This document shows, one piece after another, positions 46,040 through 57,727 of a stretch of DNA of 64,000 bases. The position numbers were made by a program, and so were the translations under genes. Under the pieces are notes generated by a model that was not told the origin of the DNA, made no database searches, and saw only the letters and a list, made by a program, of their open reading frames with translations. Each line of letters starts with the position of its first letter. The stretch's first letter is position 1. Origin of the DNA: Elephas maximus indicus (lineage: Eukaryota; Chordata; Mammalia; Proboscidea; Elephantidae); NCBI RefSeq assembly GCF_024166365.1, contig NC_064827.1, positions 54,650,635-54,714,634 of the forward strand, read 5' to 3'.

Positions 46040-46648
46040 AGTCCTTACTACTGGAATAACCACTAACGGAACATGTGGTGTTTAGTCCCCAAAGATGACC
46101 TCTCAATGATCCGTGCCTCTGGATAGTCACTCTCTTCCCTTAAATCTGGGCAAGGCTGCAACTAACTTTTGACCAACGGATGTGGCAGAAGTGATGCTGC
46201 ATGACTCCCAAGGCTAATTTAAAAAAATGATGCAGCTTCCATGTGGCTCCCCAAAAACACACATTCTGGGGAAAAACTGGCCTTCAAGTTAGAATTCTAA
46301 CTACTCTGGTACCACCATACTATAGTCCAAGCTACCCACATGGAGATGCCCTGCGGAAAAAAGCTAAGCCTTTGGGTGACACCACCATCTTTGCTCCTAT
46401 TCAACAACCAGCACCAACATGCTAGACACGAGAATGAAGAAGTCATTTGGACATCCAAGCCAGTCAAGCCCTCAGATAAATTCCAGCTCCAGCCGCCATC
46501 TAATTGCAACTGCATGACAGCCACAGCAAGAACCTTCCTGCTGAGCACAGGACAATCCCACAGAACAATGAGAGAAAATAAAATGGCTGTTGTCCTAAGC
46601 CACTGCTTTGGGGAGGTTTGATATACAGCAGTAGGTAATTGGTACAGG
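46040..46648 (+). mobile_element. Old MLT1-type LTR
   Basis: 'ttgaccaacggatgtggcag', a mid-region, then 'gagagaaaataaaatggctg', 'tcctaagccactgctttggg' and 'aggtaattggtaca' match the MLT1 3' layout. Much more diverged than the family at 30,757. Confidence 0.6.
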
Positions 46649-46649
46649 G

Positions 46650-47105
46650 TTATCTATACTGTTGTTGCTTGCCACATCTGAAGTCACATGCCTGGGGGCA
46701 AGCTTCTACTTCCAATTGCTGCCATCATTGCTGGTGGAAATTCCTGCCCAGAAGACACTGTTCCTCAAGGTGCAAGGGAGGATGATCCTTCTCTCTGCAT
46801 TATATTTGGATGCTTCATGCCAAAATTGCCTTGAGCTACTATTGCTATAGGTCCTTCAACTACTTACTTTTCCTGCCATTTTCCTAGGACATAAGTATGC
46901 TACCAAGATGGCTGTGCTGGGACAGGTTCTGAGACTTACCGCCAAACAGGCTGTATCAATCAGGGTCACAATAGATCATAGCACATTCAAATTAGGATAA
47001 TTTGAGGCCTTAATAAAGAACTATTTACAAGGAGTGAGTGTAGGGGATGCACAAAGGATAGGGGAGTAACCCCAGACTAGGAACAGTGGGATATTATGAC
47101 CTCTA
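46650..47105. other. Unassigned; possibly further old LTR sequence
   Basis: 'aatcagggtcacaatagatc' and 'aagaactatttacaaggagt' recall old LTR text, but I cannot place the family. Confidence 0.35.
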
Positions 47106-47117
47106 CACCCATAAGGA

Positions 47118-47302
47118 AGATTCCTGGGTGGCACAAACAGTTTGCACTCAAGTGGTACCAAAGAAGTAAGGCCTGTCGATCTGCTTCCATAAAGATTACA
47201 GACAAGAAAACCCCACGGAGCTCAGTTTTATTCTATAACCACGAGGTCTACATGAGTTGGGATTGATTCAACAGCAATGGGTTTTTGTTTTGTTTTGTTT
47301 AT
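47118..47302 (+). repeat. AfroSINE, long form, 11-bp TSD
   Basis: 'ttcctgggtggcacaaacag' to 'tcaacagcaatgggttttt'. Flanked by 'acccataagga' (47,107-47,117) and 'accaataagga' (47,303-47,313). Confidence 0.9.
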
Positions 47303-47380
47303 ACCAATAAGGATGAGAAGGAGCAATTAATGGAACCTGAATAAAGGCAGTTACGTAGAGAAGGCCATCTTGAAATGAAC

Positions 47381-47901
47381 TGTGTCTCGTTGTCAGGGAG
47401 AAAACATCACAAAGTTTAGTAAAGCAAAAAGAAAGTTTTATTCGGCATATACTCGAAAAGAAATGGGAAGCAGACAAGCATGTTGCCAGAGTTATGTCTG
47501 CCTGCGTCCAAGGAAATGTTACATAGTAAGAAAGAATGGAAACACGGACAAGCATGTTATCACAGCCATGTCTGTTCAAGTCTAAGGAAATTACAGAATA
47601 GACAAAAGTAGGAAAACGGACAAGCATGCTGCCACAGCCATGTCTGTCCAAGTCCAAGGAAGGTTACAGAGTCATCAGTATATATTAACATTACAAATGG
47701 GCAAAACCATTGAAAGCTTCATCTTTTCACAGATTGGCTAGAAACTGTCATCCTACATTTTGAATTGTCTCTCTTAACAATCATCGGTACAGGTTTCAGT
47801 AACGACAGTCAGGAGGGTCTTCATTGGTCCAACACATTTCCATTCACTAAATGTTAATAGAAAAAGATAAGAGTGGAAAGTCTTTTGTGTTCTGGCTTAT
47901 G
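47381..47901 (-). mobile_element. Solo LTR of the 7-12 kb class I ERV family
   Basis: The reverse complement matches 11,656-12,186 over U3 ('cactcttatctttttctatt', the 'ccaatgaaga' block, 'caatctgtgaaaagatgaag') and the AATAAA signal (47,437-47,442 on the plus strand). Unlike the provirus copy it lacks the AfroSINE, keeps the R/U5 end, and has three tandem units in the promoter-proximal part. No internal proviral sequence adjoins it. Confidence 0.85.
47471..47678 (-). repeat. Three tandem ~72-bp units in the LTR
   Basis: Units start at about 47,471, 47,545 and 47,617, each with 'gacaagcatg' then 'atgtctg' and 'aaggaa'. The provirus LTR has a single unit (~12,084-12,145). The position is shortly upstream of the polyadenylation signal, where enhancer or promoter repeats are common in gammaretroviral LTRs. 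The 129-codon reverse frame here is produced by the repeat. Confidence 0.88.
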
Positions 47902-47904
47902 TGA

Positions 47905-48610
47905 AAGTTTCCCTAAAAGATATTTTCCAAGATTATTCCATCCAATCTCTTTATACCTCAGGGACTTGGTTGATGTGTCCATGTGAGTCCAGCTCCAGCT
48001 GGGTCACATTCTCTATGCTCAAGGACAGGGAATAATGACTCCAATATTATTTCCTAAATCAGTCTTTCAATCTAGAGAAGTAGCCAGCCTTAGGTAAGAA
48101 GGCAAGGTGGGAAGCAGAGCAATAATTATTCAGGCCTTCTTCTCATCCTTCCCTCTAATTTCTTGTTGGAGCTCTCCATTGGTCAAAACCAAGCAGAAGC
48201 TAGAGGGCAAGGAAGCCTGTTGATGCAATTGATCTATACAGGTCAGCCTCCCAAGGCTGAGATCACGGATGAAAGGGCAAATGGAAGATACATGGTACAC
48301 AGAACCAGAACCACCATTGCTTACCACTTCTAGTCCAACGGTGCATCGCTTTCTCTCCTAGTGGAGATTTTATCCTAGTAGTCCTTCTCTGCCAATCAGG
48401 TGCAACTCAACAACTTTCCATAAATTTGACTCTCAGATAGGAAAGCTTCTGAATCCTTTTGCACCCAAAAGACCCCTGGATTCCTTAAACAAGTTTATCT
48501 ATCCCCCGCTAACAACTTCAATCATTTTGCTCTCCCTGATATCCTCTCCAAAAAACTATAATCACAGAACATTACCGGAAGGCTATCTAAGGAACTACTA
48601 TGGTTATAGT
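47905..48610. other. Unassigned sequence
   Basis: No repeat or gene recognised. Short motif-free frames only. Confidence 0.5.
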
Positions 48611-48612
48611 AG

Positions 48613-49528
48613 TGTTATTGATTGAATTGTGTCCCTCAAAAACGTGTGTTGGAATCCTAACCCCTATACCTGTGGATGTAACCTCCTTTGGGAATAGGGT
48701 TTTCTTTGTTATGTTAATAAGGCCATATCAGTGTAGGGTGTGTCTTAAACCTAATCACTTTTGGGATGTAAAAACAGCAGATTAGGCACAGTGTTAAAAA
48801 GCAAAGACTTCACTTTGTGGATTAGGGAGCCCCTGACCCAAGCCATGTTGTTTTCAACAGCCTCATATGCACGTGAAAACTGGACAGCAAATAAGGAAGA
48901 TTGAAGAAGAATCTATGCCTTTGAATTGTGGTGTTGGTGAAGGATATTGAATATACCATGGATTGCCAGAAGAACAAACAAATCTGACTTGGAAGAAATA
49001 CAGCCAGAACCCTCCTTAGAAGTGAGAATGGCAAGACTTCGTCTCACATACTTTGGACATGTTATCAGGAGGGACTAGTCCCTGGACAAGGACATCATGC
49101 TTAGTAAGGTAGAGGGCCAGCGAAAAAGAGGAAACCCTCAGTGAGATGGATTGGCACAGAGGCTGCAATAATGGGCTCAAACTTAGCAAGGATTGTGAGG
49201 ATGGCTCAGGACCAAGCAGTGTTTCATTCTGTTGTACACAGGGACACTAAGAGTCAGAATCACTCGACGTGCCTAACAGGCAAAGAGACAGGCAAGGACA
49301 AAAGGAAGAAAGACAGATGCCAACTGGAGACTGACAAGGAACAGAGGAACGCTAGGGCTAGAAAAGCTGAGACAAGATTTTCCACCAGAGCTGAGAGAAA
49401 GCCTTTCTCTAGAGCCAATGCCCTGAATTTGAACTTCTAAAGCCTCCAAAGCTGTGAGAAAATAACTTTCTATTCTTTAAAGCCACCTACTAAATGGTAT
49501 TTTTGTTACAGCAGCACTAAGAAATAAT
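48613..49528 (+). mobile_element. MLT1/MaLR-like LTR interrupted by an RTE
   Basis: LTR head at 48,613-48,791 ('tgttattgattgaattgtgt') and LTR tail at 49,278-49,528 ('ccctgaatttgaacttctaa', 'ttttgttacagcagcactaa'). No clear TSD for the LTR itself. Confidence 0.78.
48792..49277 (+). pseudogene. RTE LINE 3' fragment inside the LTR
   Basis: Last ~490 bases of RTE, from 'tgttaaaaagcaaagacttc' to the AfroSINE-like tail 'agtcagaatcactcgacgtg'. Flanked by 'aggcacag' (48,784-48,791) and 'aggcaaag' (49,278-49,285), an 8-bp TSD with one mismatch. Frame broken. Confidence 0.88.
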
Positions 49529-49530
49529 CG

Positions 49531-52380
49531 GAACCTGGAAAGTACCAAGTATGAATCTAGAAAAATTAGAAATCATCAAAAATGAAATGGAACACATAAA
49601 CATCAATATCCTAGGCATTAGTGAACTGAAATGGACTGGTATTGGCCATTTTGAATCAGACAATCATATAGTCTACTATGCTGGGAATGACAACTTGAAG
49701 AGGAATGGTGTTGCATTCATCGTCAAAAAGAACATTTCAAGGTCTGTCCTGAAATACAATGCTGTCAGTGATAGGATAATATCCATATGCCTACAAGGAA
49801 GACCAGTTAATACAACTATTATTCAAATATACGCACTAACCACTAGGGCCAAAGATGAAGAAATAGAAGGTTTTTATCAGCTGCTGCAGTCTGAAATTGA
49901 TCGAACGTGCAATCAAGATGCATTGATAATTACTGGTGATTTTAATGCGAAAGTTGGAAACAAAGAAGGATCAGTAGTTGGAAAATATGGCCTTGGTGAT
50001 AGAAACAACGCCAGAGATCAAATGATAGAATTTTGCAAGACCAACAACTTCATTGCAAATACCTTCTTTCACCAACATAGATGGTGACTATACACATGGA
50101 CCTCACCAGATGGAACACACAGAAATCAAATTGACTACATCTGCGGAAAGAGACAATGGAAAAGCTCAATATCATCAGTCAGAACAAGGCCAGGGGCCAA
50201 CTGTTGAACAGACCATCAATTGCTCATATGCAAGTTCAAGCTGAAACTGAAGAAAATCAAAGCAAGTCCACGAGAGCCAAAATATGACCTTGAGTATATC
50301 CCACCTGAATTTAGAGAGCATCTGAAGAACAGGTTTGACCCACTGAACACCGGTGACCGAAGACCGGATGAGTTGTGGAATGACATCAAGGACATCATAC
50401 ATGAAGAAAGCAAGAGGTCATTGAAAAGACAGGAAAGAAAAAAAAGACCCAGATGGATGTCAGAGGAGACTCTGAAACTTGCTCTCAAACGTCGAGCAGT
50501 TAAAGCAAAAGGAAAAATTGATGAAGTAAAAGAACTGAGCAGAAGATTTCAAAGGGCGGCTCAAGAAGACAAAGTACAGTATTATAATGACATGTACAAA
50601 GAGCTGGAAATGGAAAACCAAAAGGGAAGAACATGCTCGGTGTTTCTCAAGTTGAAAGAACTTAAGAAAAAATTCAAGCCTTGAGTTGCAATAGTGAAGG
50701 ATTCCATGGGGAAAATATTAAATGACACAGGAAGCATCAAAAGAAGATGGAAGGAATACACAGTCATTATACAAAAAGAATTAGTTGATGTTCAACCATT
50801 TCAAGAAGTAGCATATGATCAGGAACCAATGGTACTGAAGGAAGAAGTCTAAGCTGCTCTAAAGACATTGGCGAAAAACAAGGCTCCAGGAATTGATGGA
50901 ATATCAATTGAGATGTTTCAACAAACACGTGCAGCGCTGGAGGTGCTCACTCGTCTATGCCAAGAAATATGGAAGACAGCTTCCTGGCCAACTGATTGGA
51001 AGAGACCCATATTTATGCCTATTCCCAAGAAAGGTGAGCCAACCGAATGTGGAAATTATAGAACAATATCATCAATATCAGATGCAAGCAAAATTCTGCT
51101 GAAGATCATTCAAAAACGGCTGCAGCAGTATATCAACAGGAAACTGCCAGAAATTCAGGCCAGTTTCAGAAGAGGACGTGGAACCAGGGATATCATTGCT
51201 GATGTCAGATGGATCCTGGCTGAAAGCGGAGAATACCAGAAGGATGTTTAAAAAAAAAAAAAATTTTTTTTTTTTTTTACCTGTGCTTTATTGACTATGC
51301 AAGGCATTCGACTGTGTGGATCATAACAAACTATGGATAACACTTGGAAGAATGGGAATTCCAGAACACTTAATTGTGCTCATGAGGAACCTTTATATAG
51401 ATCAAGAGGCATTTGTTCAGACAGAACAAGGGGATACTGATTGGTTTAAAGTCAGGAAAGGTGTGTGTCAGGGTTGTATTCTTTCTCCATACCTATTCAA
51501 TCTGTATGCTGAGCAATAATCCGAGAAGCTGGACTATATGAAGAAAAACGAGGCATCAGGATTGAAGGAAGACTCATTAACAACCTGTATTATGCAGATG
51601 ACACATCCTTGCTTGCTGCAAGTGAAGAGGACTTGAAGCACTTACTAATGAAGATCAAAGACCACAGCCTTCAGTATGGATTGCACCTCAACATAAAGAA
51701 AACAAAAATCTTCACAACTGGATCTTATGAGCAACATCATGATAAACGGAGAAAAGATTGAAGTTGTCAAGGATTTCATTTTACTTGGATCCACAATCAA
51801 CACCCAGGGAAGCAGCAGTGAAGAAATCAAAAGACGCATTGCATTGGGCAAATCTGCTGCAAAGGACCTCTTTAAAGTGTTGAAGAGCAAAGATGTCACC
51901 TTGAAGACTAAGGTGCGCCTGACCCAAGCCATGGTATTTTCAATCACATCATATGCATGCGAAAGCTGGACAGTGAATAAGGAAGACCGAAGAAGAAATG
52001 ATGCCCTTGAATTGTGGTGTTGGTGAAGAATATTGAATATACCATGGACTGCCAGAAGAACAAATAAATCTGTCTTGGAAGAAGTACAACCAGAATGCTC
52101 CTTAGAAGCAAGGATTGCAAGACTGTGTCTTACATACTTTGGACATGTTGTAAGGAGGGGTCAGTCTGTGGAGAAGGCCATCATGCTTGGCAAAGTACAA
52201 GTAAGAAGAAAAGAGGAAGAACATCAACGAGGTGGACTGACACAGTGGTTGCAACAATGGGCTCGAGCATAATAACGATTGTAAGGATGGCTCAGGACTA
52301 AGCAGTGTTTCTTTCTGTTGTGCATAGGGTCGCTATGAGTTGGAGCCAACTCGACAGCACCTAACAACAACAACAACAGG
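49531..52380 (+). pseudogene. Near-complete RTE LINE (endonuclease + RT)
   Basis: Forward RTE missing part of its 5' leader. Endonuclease: open frame 49,551-50,087 with 'ISELKWTGIGHFES' (catalytic Glu), 'LIITGDFNAKVG' near 49,930, and the 'TDHQLLICK'-type histidine motif at ~50,207-50,236 in another frame. Linker 50,220-50,684. RT: 'NKAPGIDGISIEMFQ' at ~50,877, 'PIPKKGEPTECGNYRTIS' at ~51,020, 'QASFRRGRGTRD' at ~51,155 (Ser where Gly is usual), and a base missing in the catalytic 'FIDYA' segment at ~51,290. 'GVCQGCILSPYLFNLYAEQ' ends in a stop at ~51,519 through another missing base, and YADD lies at 51,591-51,602. C-terminal frames are 51,727-52,026 and 52,033-52,272. Ends with 'caacaacaacaac' repeats at 52,362-52,379. 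An A/T insertion at 51,251 breaks RT. Inactive. Confidence 0.92.
51251..51278. repeat. A(n)T(n) palindromic insertion in RT
   Basis: 13 A followed by 15 T inserted where other RTE sequence reads continuously from 'aaggatgttta' to 'cctgtg'. 'ttta' occurs on both sides. The insert is out of frame. Confidence 0.8.
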
Positions 52381-52384
52381 AAAT

Positions 52385-53030
52385 TTAGGACAGTAAGGTT
52401 AGGGGATAAAGGATCTCCTAATTTTCACTTTTTTGTTCTGTTTGAGAAAAATTTTTTACCATGACTGTGAGTTACTGTATATAATAAAGTAAAATAATAA
52501 CAATAATAATATCTATCTTATACAAGGGGATTAAATGAGATAACATTTAATTCACTGCTCGGCATGGAGCAAGTGCACTGTTAATAGTATTTTTCTTCTT
52601 CTCCATCTCCTCTTTAAGTGACTTGTCCAAAATCGCACTAAGAACTCAGATTTGACTTCAGGGTTCTAGATTCCAAGTTTAACGCACTTCCCACTATATC
52701 ACATCTCTTCCAACAAATACAGAAAGAAGTGTGACAGTCAAGGCCTGCTACTCACCTCTGTGTACCTACAGACAGCAGATCCTCCAGCCCACCTTCAAGT
52801 GATACTATATCATTACAACAGTATACTTCATTTTTCCCCTCCTGGACTTTGTGCTATTTTTGTTATATATTTTATTTCTAGATATGTTATAAACCCCACA
52901 ATTCATTGCTATTATTTTTTTTTTGCTCTAACTATTCAATTATCTTTAAAGAAATTTAAATAATAAGGAAAAATGTCTGTTACATTTACCCAACTGTTAC
53001 CACTTCTAGATCTCTTCATTCCTTTGTACA
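52385..53030. other. Unassigned; MIR-like piece near 52,510-52,700
   Basis: 'ggggattaaatgagataaca' and 'aagtgacttgtccaaaatcg' suggest MIR remains. Also an AAT-rich tract at 52,487-52,511. Confidence 0.5.
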
Positions 53031-54150
53031 GGTCCAGATTTCCACCTGGTTATCATTTACTTTCTCCTGAAGGACTTCCTTTGACATTTACTGTAGTACG
53101 GAGCTGCTATTGATAAACTCTTTCAGCTTTTTTATGTCTTTATAAGTCTTTATTTTGCCTTCATTTTTTGAAAGATATTTTCACTGGCTGTAGAATTCTA
53201 GATTAGCAGGGTTTTTTTTTTTTTTTCTTTCAGTACTTTATAGATATTGCTCCACTCTATTCTTGCTTGCATTATTTCCAAAAAGAAGTCTGCTATCATT
53301 TTATCTTTGTTCCTCTGAACATAATGTGTCCTTATTTTCTGGCCATTTTAAAGATTTTCTCATTGTCACTATTGTAAGCAATTTTGATTATACTGTGCAT
53401 CGATATAGTTCTCTTCATTTTTCTTGTGCTTAGGCTTCATTGAGATTCTTCAATTTCTTGGTTTACATATTTCATAAAATTTGGAAAATTTTCAGTAATT
53501 ATTTCTTAAAGAATTTGAAGTTCTTTCGGGACTTCAGTTATACATATTTGAAGCTGTCACGCAGCTCACTGATGGTATATTAATTTTTTCAGTTATTTTT
53601 TCTCTGTTTCATTTAAAATATTTTCTATCACTGTGTCTTCAAGTTTACTAATCTTTTCTTATGCAGTTTATAATCTGTTGTTAATGCCATCTGGTGTATT
53701 TTTCATCTTAGTTATTGTTTTCCTCTCCAGAAGTTCATTTGGGTAGTTTCAATATTTTCAGTGTTTCTACTTAATTTTTTTTTCTAGCTTCTTAAATATA
53801 TAGAATATACTTAAATAACTGTTTCAATAGCCTTGTCTATTAATTTTATAATCTCTATCATTTCTGGGTCAGTTTTGATTGGTTGATTTTTCTCCTTATT
53901 ATGGGTAATATTTTCTTGCTTTTTTGCATGCTTGGTACTTTTTAATTGGATGCCGTACATCGTGAATTTTTCCTAGTTGAATGCTGGATATTTTTGTAGC
54001 TCTGTAAATATTCTTGAATGTTGTTCTGGGATTCCATTAAGTTATGTGGAAAACAGTTTTATATTTTTGGGTTTTGCTTTCAATCTTTGTTGAACTGGAC
54101 CAATGCAGTATTTAGCCTAGGACTAATTTTTCCATATTAACGGGGCAAAA
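53030..54150. repeat. Old L1-type (L1M-like) repeat
   Basis: 'tctttattttgccttcattt', 'tttcactggctgtagaattc', 'ctattcttgcttgcattatt' and 'atctttgttcctctgaacat' match the wording of old mammalian L1 UTR consensus over >600 bases. Confidence 0.6.
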
Positions 54151-54224
54151 CCCTTTGATTATTCTACCTGACGCCCATGAATTATGGTGCTTTCTACTCT
54201 GGCTAATGGGAACAAAACTAGCAG

Positions 54225-54360
54225 AATCGGACAGACTCAGTTCAAATCTGGGTCCACCGCTGGCTAACTATACAACTTTGAACAAATCATTTAATATATT
54301 TGGGTCTCAGTTTCTTTGTCTATAAGGTCAGAGGTCAAAAGAAATAACAGATGAGACCTC
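54225..54360 (-). repeat. MIR
   Basis: 'agttcaaatctgggtccacc', 'tacaactttgaacaaatcat' and 'ctcagtttctttgtctataa'. Confidence 0.78.
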
Positions 54361-54372
54361 TTATCACGTAAA

Positions 54373-54571
54373 ACATATTGTCATCAAGCTGATTCCAACT
54401 TATAGTAAACCTATAGGACACTGCAGAGCTGCCCCATGGGGTTTCCAAGGCTGTAAATCTTTATGGAAGCAGACTGCCACATCTTTCTCCTGAGAAGTGG
54501 CTGGTGGGTTTGAATTGCCGACCTTTCAGTCAGCAGCCGACTGCTTAACTACTGCACCACCAGGACTCCGT
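54373..54571 (-). repeat. AfroSINE, long form, 12-bp TSD
   Basis: Flanked by 'ttatcacgtaaa' (54,361-54,372) and 'ttatcatataaa' (54,572-54,583). The body includes 'ggaagcagactgccacatct'. Confidence 0.9.
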
Positions 54572-54584
54572 TTATCATATAAAG

Positions 54585-55955
54585 AGCTTTCAATAAAGTC
54601 CATTCATTTATATTTTTTGTTATACTTTCTTCCTTCCCAACAGTGAAACTGCCAACCCCAGTTGTGAAAAAGGCCTCTGTCATCTGAGAAGTGTCACTTG
54701 GAACACATCTGAAATACTTCTTTTGTAACCTTAACCTACTCTTCTAGCACTATGTCTTACTTTTCTCTTTATATATTCATGCACAGTGAATGTCTTTATA
54801 TTCCTCACACAAGGGGTACACACAGAAGAGTAAGACCAAGTCCTAATCTCAGAAAGCTTATAGTTCAGAAAGTATGTCCAGTACTCTGGCCATTCTAAAG
54901 GCCTTTCTCCTCTTAAGCTCTCAGGCAGATAAAATCATGCTCTTGGAGCATTTTGAGAGGATAGTGCTGGGGCCGGTGGGATTGGGAGACCTGCCCCCTC
55001 AGGCAGGCTGGAGCTGAGAACTGCCTGAGTAATTAACTGCATGAGGTCAACTTAATGGGCACTAGATAGTATCTAATGGTTAGGGCAGGAGGTCTCACTC
55101 AGGTACATGTTCATGGAACAGTAAAGCCACACCTGTTAGGCTGAGGAGCAGTCAGCTTCCAGTGATTGACTAGCCAGATAAGGAGGGCAGCAGAAACGAA
55201 AGAAGTAGGTGCCATGGTTTCAGAAGTATCATAGAAGCCCTGGGAACATCATAGAAGCTTTCAGACCTGAAGAGAGAAAACAAGCTTCTTGCCTCTTGTT
55301 CAGATGGGCCTGGAAATTGGGCTTAGGCTGAGCCATCGAGTACAGTGATGAATGGACCAGCTGTCAGGAGCTGAAGATGAAACAGAAGCTTACACACCAG
55401 GCCTCTATTCATGTTTCTCCTGGAATGCTTTCCCCCTATAGCCACCTGTCCACATCTTTTTTCGTATTTATAACCCAGTACATATCCCTCTCTAACATAA
55501 AGCCAACTGGACATTATTTCCTTCCCCTCTGAACCTCCAGTCATCTTGCCTTGTACTGCTTGGAGCACATAACACATTTTGCCTTTCACATGAAGACATG
55601 ATTTTTGCATCTTGGGGAGAGTGACTACTAACTTTTTTTTTACGGGTTCTATTACCATCTCTACATGAAGCTACATAAAGCTGAAAAACTCCTTCAGTGT
55701 CTGAGATCAGTTCCTTTTCTGTAAAATAGGCACAACAAAACCTGCCCTGTCTGTCCCTGTCATTGTGAAGTGCCATCAAATTTAAGCATTTACATGTACT
55801 TTACAAATGGTGATGTGTTAGGTAAATGTGACTACAGATGGGGAACATTAAGGCACTAAATATATTTTAAGAAACTTCTTTAGTATGTTTCTGAGCAAAC
55901 AACAGGAGAATTAAAGTCAGACTCATCCTACCCCCTTTCCATTTTCCCGTTAGAG
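54585..55955. other. Unassigned sequence, no gene seen
   Basis: Two overlapping reverse frames (111 and 95 codons, 55,323-55,779) have no recognisable motif. No repeat identified. Confidence 0.5.
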
Positions 55956-55959
55956 CAGA

Positions 55960-56075
55960 GTTAAGAGCACAGGCTCTTGCAGCCAGACTGCCTGGGTCCT
56001 ATGCCAGGTCTACTCCTTACTAGTTTTGTGACCTTGTGCAAGTTATTGAACTTTTCTGCAGGTACTGTTTCTTAT
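55960..56075 (-). repeat. MIR
   Basis: 'ggctcttgcagccagactgc', 'tttgtgaccttgtgcaagtt' and 'attgaacttttctg'. Confidence 0.75.
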
Positions 56076-56227
56076 TCACTTTTATATCTCCCAGGTGTAT
56101 AATTGGCATTCAGTGTCAAAGGATCAGAGAAGCAGCTAAAGAAACAGAGGACCAAGAAGTAGCTGTCCTAACTGGCCATGTAATCTTATAGGCAGGTCGC
56201 CTAACTTCTCTGGCAAACTAGTTAATT

Positions 56228-56360
56228 TTTTTTTTTTAATTTTATTGTGTATACATAACAAAACATATACCATCTCAACAATTTCTACATGTACAATTCA
56301 GTAACATTGACAACATTCTTCAAGTTGTACAACCAGCCAACTACTTCTTGTTCTGTATCT
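56228..56360 (-). repeat. L1 3' fragment, older subfamily
   Basis: T-run, then 'ttttattgtgtatacataac', 'atgtacaattcagtaacatt' and 'caagttgtacaaccagcc', the usual reverse-strand start of L1MB-type 3' ends. Confidence 0.6.
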
Positions 56361-56534
56361 CGAGGCCTTGGGCTGGATGAGCTGTTTATAAATTCTCTTA
56401 TGTAATATTTTAATAACTATTTCACTTAATAAATCAATATTAAAGGTATCTTTCCTTCTTTATGGTAGAGGTTAATTATTTAAGTTAAAAAAAAAAGAAA
56501 CTTTAGTGAGTACTAGTATGTTTAAAAACAAAAA

Positions 56535-56700
56535 TCTTACAAGCCACTTAATAGTTTCATGACCTTGGCAAAGCCCTTAAACTCCCTGAGGCTCTGTTTC
56601 CTCCTGTATAGCTACATCATAGAATTGTTGAGAGGACTGAATATTTAAATTACACAGTAAGTGAAGAACATACAATAGATAGCCAATAAATGGTAGGCAG
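56535..56700 (-). repeat. MIR
   Basis: 'tttcatgaccttggcaaagc', 'tgaggctctgtttcctcctg' and 'acatcatagaattgttgaga'. Confidence 0.78.
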
Positions 56701-56859
56701 CAAAGCCAAACAATAATTACAACTTAGCTTCAAAAATTAACTTTTTTAATGGATTTTAAAAGTTCGAAATAGTCTTCATGAATTCAATTTGTTGAAATAC
56801 CGCCATTCATATTTACATTACCAGCTGCCAAGTATTTATCACCCAAAAAGGTGCACTCC

Positions 56860-57170
56860 TCTCTGCCTTTGTATCACTCCTTCTCTCTGGACAACCTTCC
56901 CTTTTTCCTCACTTGATAAACTCTATTCATTCTTCAATACCTAAATCAAATGTCACTTCCTGCCATGTCTTTTCTACCTCCACTATGCAAATAGAAGCTC
57001 CCTTCTCAGTGCTCACACACTTCTATGACAGTAGCTGTCATATGCTGCTTCAAATACCGTATGTTTTTATGGATCTGTCACCTCTACTAGAATGCCTCAA
57101 GGACAAGGATGAGCACAGGGCCTGGCACATAGTAGATGCTCAATAAATTTGTACTGTTTGAATGAGTGAA
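56860..57170 (+). repeat. L2 3' end
   Basis: 'caaatgtcacttcctgccat', then 'gcacagggcctggcacatag' and 'atgctcaataaatttgtact', with 'gaatgagtgaa' at the end. Confidence 0.75.
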
Positions 57171-57174
57171 AACA

Positions 57175-57725
57175 ACAAAAAAATTAATTCTTCTACATTT
57201 TGCTACTATTTAATAAATGCAGTCACTATTTATAGCAAGAAGAAAGGGCAAGTGAAAGGCCTGGTATAACTCTACTGACTCAGGTGCAAGCTAAAAATCT
57301 AATCAGAGTTTTTTAGAAATTCAATCCCAGAAACAGGAAAAGGTTCAGTGATGGTTACTCACTCCCTCGTGACCAGAAAATCTCCTAAAATAGAAAGGTT
57401 CCAATTCTACATGCTGTTTTATTGAAAGCATCAGAAAAGTTTCTAAACTCTTGGGAACCACATGGCTCATCTTTTCAAATCAAGGCAAACGAGAACAGGA
57501 ACAAACTCAGGGTTAGTAGACTATAACTGCCACCCCAAGCAGGCTTAAAGTTTCGACCAAGTTTGGAGGAAAACCATGCTTTGGCCTATTTTCTAAGAAA
57601 ATTATAACTCTGTTGCTCAATTATGGGATGTCTGAAAACTTAACCTTAATCACACATATTTATATTCTAGGATATCTTTTCCCAAAATGTGAGAAGTTCA
57701 AAAGTTTAGATAGAACAGGCTTATT
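57175..57725. other. Unassigned sequence
   Basis: AT-rich. No repeat or gene recognised. Confidence 0.5.
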
Positions 57726-57727
57726 AT

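Noticed and set aside
47268..47657. 129-codon reverse frame with a repeated peptide pattern, looking like a repeat protein
   Set aside because: It is the translation of the tandem LTR units and adjoining SINE sequence; no gene context.
47471..47678. Regular direct repeats as a CRISPR array
   Set aside because: Only three units of ~72 bp, diverged across the whole unit, within an LTR of a mammalian genome.
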